Positions 53,301-59,300 of a stretch of 64,000 nt of DNA are shown piece after piece. The position numbers were made by a program, and so were the translations under genes. The notes beneath the pieces were generated by a model, which saw only the letters and a program-made list of their open reading frames with translations, was not told the DNA's origin and ran no database searches. Source of the DNA: Owenia fusiformis (lineage: Eukaryota > Annelida > Polychaeta > Sabellida > Oweniidae). The stretch's first letter is position 1; every line of letters starts with the position of its first letter. The stretch is from contig CAIIXF020000007.1 in assembly GCA_903813345.2 (NCBI GenBank), forward strand, positions 9,615,730 to 9,679,729, read 5' to 3'.

Positions 53301-56300
53301 AATACCTTATCTAGCCTACTCCCTTGTATACACAATACCTTATCTAGCCTACTCCCCTGTATATATAATACCTTATCTAGCCTACTCCCCTGTATATAAT
53401 ACCTTATCTAGCCTACTCCCCTGTATATATAATACCTTATCTAGCATACTCCACTGTTTACATAATACCTTATCTAGTCTACTCTCCTGTATATATAATA
53501 CCTTATCTAGCCTACTCCCCTGTATATAATACCTCATCTAGCCTACTCCCCTGTTCATATAATACCTTATCTAGCCTACTCCCCTGTTCACATAATACCT
53601 TATCTAGCCTACTCTCCTGTATATATAATACCTTATCTAGCCTACTCCCCTGTTCACATAATACCTTATCTAGCCTACTCCCTGTATATATAATACCTTA
53701 TCTAGCCTACTCCCCTGTTCACATAATACCTGATCTAGCCTACTCCCCTGTATATATAATACCTTATCTAGCCTACTCCAATGTATATATAATACCTTAT
53801 CTAGCCTACTCCCCTGTACACAAAGTACACAGGAATTGGCAGCGTAGAAGTACACCTCTCCCGGCAGCATCACATCTCCAGCTGCCTCCAGCTTCATCGG
53901 GACCTCGTAAGTCTCGGCAATCTTGCCTGATTATAGGGGGCACTACCGACAAATCATTTCTCCTCCTTACAATATGTATCAACACGCACTGTGGCTCAAA
54001 CGTTAAGCCACTTTTCCCTTTTGGTATAACTATCTACATGTTAAACCATCCAGATTTCAATATATCGTCATGCTTGCGGTTGTGTGGATATTATGGCATA
54101 TGTATATATATGTCAACAAGCCTTATAGGTAATGTCAAGCTGGCACTTCTGGATTCAGAATATATATCAAACTAAAGCAAGGCTTCTCAGTCTGTGTTTC
54201 TCACGATAAGTAGAAAAGGTGATAATTACAAGTACTCATTCTTTTCTTCTGAGGTACAGGTAGCAATCTTAGAAGCAAGGTATGTTATTATTATCCAATG
54301 TATGAAAACTAATATATATAATTCCTCAAGTTTATATCTTATAAAATCAAACCATTTAGTCGTAATATGTCATTTTTGCTGTATTGTTTATGCCTACAGG
54401 TTGCTCGTCTGTTTGACAGATATTCTGTATAGATTAAAAGGCTAGATAAGTAAATCCAGTACACCGTATGGTGAGTTAATACAGGTAGAATTCATCCAGT
54501 ATTTTCAATTCCTTGGTTTGTATGTATCTAGCTTGGTGATGTCTCTCCTTGGTAAGTATCTGGTATGTATCCTGTGTCCCAATAGAGGTAGAATTGCTAG
54601 GGTGTAGAATCAGGGGATCACAGCTGGAGAGCTTGTTACTCTGTCCATGTTCGTTATTTCAGCTTCACTGTAGAGCTATTGGCGGATACACTATTATTGT
54701 ATTGCATATACAGCATCAGGGCCAAGCGATCCTACAGCATCATACATAATTAATAGTCAATACATTCACTTAGCTCATACAATATGCCAGGCAGTAAGCA
54801 TACCAATCCAGATATATTAATTAATATCATGCAAGTTTCTATCCTATCATTATTATACACGAGCCCTTGCAGTTCTACAAACAGAATAGCCTTTTGTCAG
54901 GAAAAATCAAATAGATGATTAGTTTCTTCGTTGCTAGTATTTTGATGTATTGTAATTTCAAAGATAATTTTGGCTGACATAATGAAAAAAAAGTGTTAGT
55001 ATGACCTTATGAGGGCATGGACAATGGCTCTAAAAGTCATAGTTCTAAAATGGTCACTGACCATATGTTTCAATTAAAGTTATTTATAAAAACAAAGGGG
55101 ACTATTTAGTCTAATTTATTACTATGAGTTTTAGGTTTGCTGCCCGACCTTGACATATTTTTCTAGTTACATTCAATATATTGTATTAAACATTTAATCA
55201 ACATGCACTTTAACCCGAAATTAATAAATCTGAAATAATCATTTAAATTAAAATAAACTGTATAAATAAAATAATAAATGCTAACCACCTACTGCCAATA
55301 GCACAGTGATTCCAAAAAATTTTTTTTTTTCAAAAATTGAAAATTAATAAAAAATTCAAACTGATAAAACTGCTTGGGGGTTTCAGAGGAAAAATTACCA
55401 ATTAGTACTAACTTTGCCCAAAACTGTTTTATTTGTGAAGTTCATTCAAAATGTTTTGCAATAGAACCCTGAAAACACAACTATTTTGAATTCATACATG
55501 TAATAGATTTCAAAAAACAAAGCATGAGTTTGTGACTGCGCCATAATTCCTGAAAAATATCGTTTTCAATCATTTCGATTACCAAAGTTCAACTAGTACT
55601 TCATCTAATGCATTTGCTATTCAATTTCTAATTCAAAGAACATGGGATTTTCTATAAAAGTCTACAGTTCAATTACACCTATGCTGCATATTCCAATAAT
55701 TTGATGTAAGTCCGTCAGCCAGCATTTAGTCGTGATAAACCTTTAAACACCTCCCACGCCAGGATTTCCAATATCTCAGTAAAACTGTTTATTTAATGAT
55801 GCACTTAATTGTAATTAATATTTCATCATGTCAGAATCAATCAGGCATGTTATAATCACTCTCCCTTGAAATAATAATGACATATAAGCGTTCAAACAAA
55901 ATCAAAAAGCATACGGCAAGATATCTTTTGCAAAATGAATGTATAACAACCACTGATTAGTGTGATCTTTTAATTAATAGATTTCCCTTGTGACACATAA
56001 TATATCATGCACCAGACATGAATCAATTCTATGTTACAATTGCTATCATATATTATGCATTTTTACTTATCTGAACAAAATTAGTAATATAATCAAGCGA
56101 AATGATCGTTATCCATATTTTGGTCTTAAAGATGCTTTAGAATATTTTTGTATCAAACAAATATGTAAATGTGTAAAAGGTGAAGGTCATCATTCTTTTT
56201 CTTGTAACTCCTGAACATAACAATTGAAAACAAAAAAATATAGTAATTTGCAAATTGAATGCTGATGTTTTGATATCACAATAAGGATAATATTAAAATA

Positions 56301-59300
56301 TAACTGCATTTAATGCCTTGAATATTTTGCTATTTAATTGAAGATGGTAAAAGCAAAAAAATTAGTTTGATCAAGAATTTCAATGCAATAGATCTACCGT
56401 TAAACCAAGGTAAAAAAGATTTATTTTTAGGAATAAAGTGACGATAGATGGAGCAGCTGCATGTTTCTATAGCAACTTCTATATCCTAATTGTGTTGGTT
56501 GAAAGAACTGTTAATCAACTTCCAACAAAATCTTCATTTCATTAATCTACCAACAATACAGAATCCAGGAAGAGATAAGGTATTGTATTAATTCATATGG
56601 GTTCATATAACAATGTTACCCGACATTCTTTGGCTTACCTCTTTTCAGAAATACTATATGGATATCATACATTGTTATGAAGCTCTGATCAAACTATACA
56701 AATTCCTCGTGTTTTTCTGGACCATGATGTGAAACCACAGGTCATAACATTTACTTGATAATTATGCCCGAATCATAAATATTTTAATTTATTCAATTCC
56801 CTAATTCTTGAATTTCCATTTAGGCATTTCTAAGACTAACATTTAACTCATATCAACTGCTGAGATTGGGACTGACTTATGGCCAAAACCTCATCAGTTC
56901 TAAAATCAAAGGAGTTGAAATAGCTAAGAAATATCCTCATATTGAATTCATTCTCACGATAATTAAAAACATTGTCTTAACAACATTGTCCTTAAAATTA
57001 ATTTAAAAGATGAACTGAGGATACATGTACTTTAAAAATACACTGTGTAAGCACTTTACATATGAAAAAATTCACTGCAAAATTATAACAATTAATAACA
57101 AGAATAAGATTTGATCAAAATTTGTTTCTGGTTTGAGATCCACTTATTACTTTAACTGACAGAAAGCAGATTTTTTTCCCCTGTTCTACGCATTCGATTC
57201 GGTATAATGTCATCCTACGACACCACATCAAGTGAGCTACTTCCTGTTCTTATAGGCCACCAGACAACATGGATGTCACTTTTTGTTCTTACTTTAAAGC
57301 AGGATATATGTTATGCCTTTCAGACTATAACAAAAATATTGCATTAGCCTGGGATGTTTCATTTTATGTCAGTGTTAGATTTATTGTTTATCAAAATCAA
57401 AGTACATGAAGTGATCAAACAATTGGTTTATGGAAGTGAATGAAATAATATGCCATGTTTTATGTACATTACACCTGTAGCAATGATATGTGGTCTACAT
57501 GGGAAATATAGACAGATACACATTCCTGGCCAAATGTCAGTATAAACTGGCCCAGGAACATGTATACAAATCACCGAGATGAAGGCTAAAGATATGCTTG
57601 ACAAATTAAGCAGATCACATAGTTTGACGTAATGGCTTGTTCTTTCAATAGCAAAGACATCAGAGTTGTCATGGCAACATGCAAGTTTTGACATAGCTAA
57701 ACAACAATTTATTAAAGGGAGCTTAGGTAAGTCTGCCAATCTATATCCACTAATCAACCCACAAATTTATAATCCCGGCCCTTAATCTGCATAAGCTATA
57801 CCGGCAATACAATAAGCTAGTCTAACGAGAATTGGTTGTCATGGCAACGAAAAATACTAATTCACCTCCCACAAGTATTGAAGAGTAGTTATCATTATGC
57901 GTGATGTTGCATGTTCTATTACATTAATGATAAGGCATTACTTATTGTTATGCTCAAATATCATTAATACTTTGTCATAGCCATATTTTTCTCAATGACT
58001 GCCAAAATAAAGATAGGGGGTAGATAAATAGCGAGCAATATATTACTGGTAATGTTACCCAAGTAAAGACTTAAATTAAAATATATGACTCTAATAACCA
58101 ATCATCAAAGCAGTTAAAATATAATATTCACCCTTCTTAGCTCTTCAGAGCTAACCATGATATATGATAATACAATTAAAAATGACACGCACCAATCATA
58201 ATTTACACACGCTGAATTGTTCTTAAGATTCAAGATAAAATGTATAGTCTGATATTTCATAGAAACGACAAAATCATGATATATATGGCATTTAGCTGCT
58301 TTGGAAAGTAATCTACATTCGAATGAACCTCCCTAGTAAATCATTACCATAAACTGTATTAATAGTTAGGCTTCCTTTCACATGAATATAGCACTCACAA
58401 TGGGCCGATTCAATTTCATCAGATTGGTTAAGCAGTAAAACATCAGTCGCTTTCTTGTATCTTTTTACAAAGGGTCAATAAATTAATGTCATGCCATCTA
58501 TTGTTGGATAAAGGTATGAATTCTCTATAATTTCATGCATTAAAGTGACATCTTTATATTTCAGGTACAACCATAAACACCAATACATAAGAAACTCTTT
58601 CTTTTGCAGATTTCATGTCGTAAAGAAACATATAAAAAGCCCATTTATTTGATGCTATTTTCTACCCTTATGTTGTCATTCCAACAGTCTCTAATCAAAG
58701 AATCAATCCAGAATAGGATCGACGACTATAAGCTATAACAGAACATGATATCACAGTCACCTGTACATGACTGTTCGGAAAGACTTATGAATACATGTTA
58801 TTGTCATGGGACTTTGCTGATGTGATATTTGAAAAAGGTCTAGGAATCTATAGATTCGTATCATTTCCCTGATTGAGACAGGTATAACATCATAGCGGAT
58901 ACATTTCCTGATTGAAACATGAAAAAACTGAACATAAATCAAAACAACGAACACAAAAAAACAACCCACATGATTAATGAACTTACCTTGCCATTTCCTG
59001 GTAGAGGTATAGAACTTGTTAAAATGACATACCCCTATGTGATTGTGTAATACTGGTATGACGTAGAATTCATATTTCACCTGTTGCTTAAGCTGCTGCC
59101 TTCATAAGCAATTCTTACATACCAACCACGATGCATACCACGGGGAGTACTCAGCTGTTAACATTGATCTACAAGATCTACTTCTTTTGCAATCTTATGA
59201 CAACATAGTAAACTGATGTAAAAGCCGGATGTACAATATTTCGTGAGAGTTGATTAAAAATCGAAACGCCCAGTTTTAAATAAAAATCACAATAACTTTA

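Noticed and set aside
52131-53818. Regular array of about 33-bp repeats looked at as a CRISPR array
   Set aside because: No unique spacers: the variable part is only TATATA length change. Host is a eukaryote with introns.
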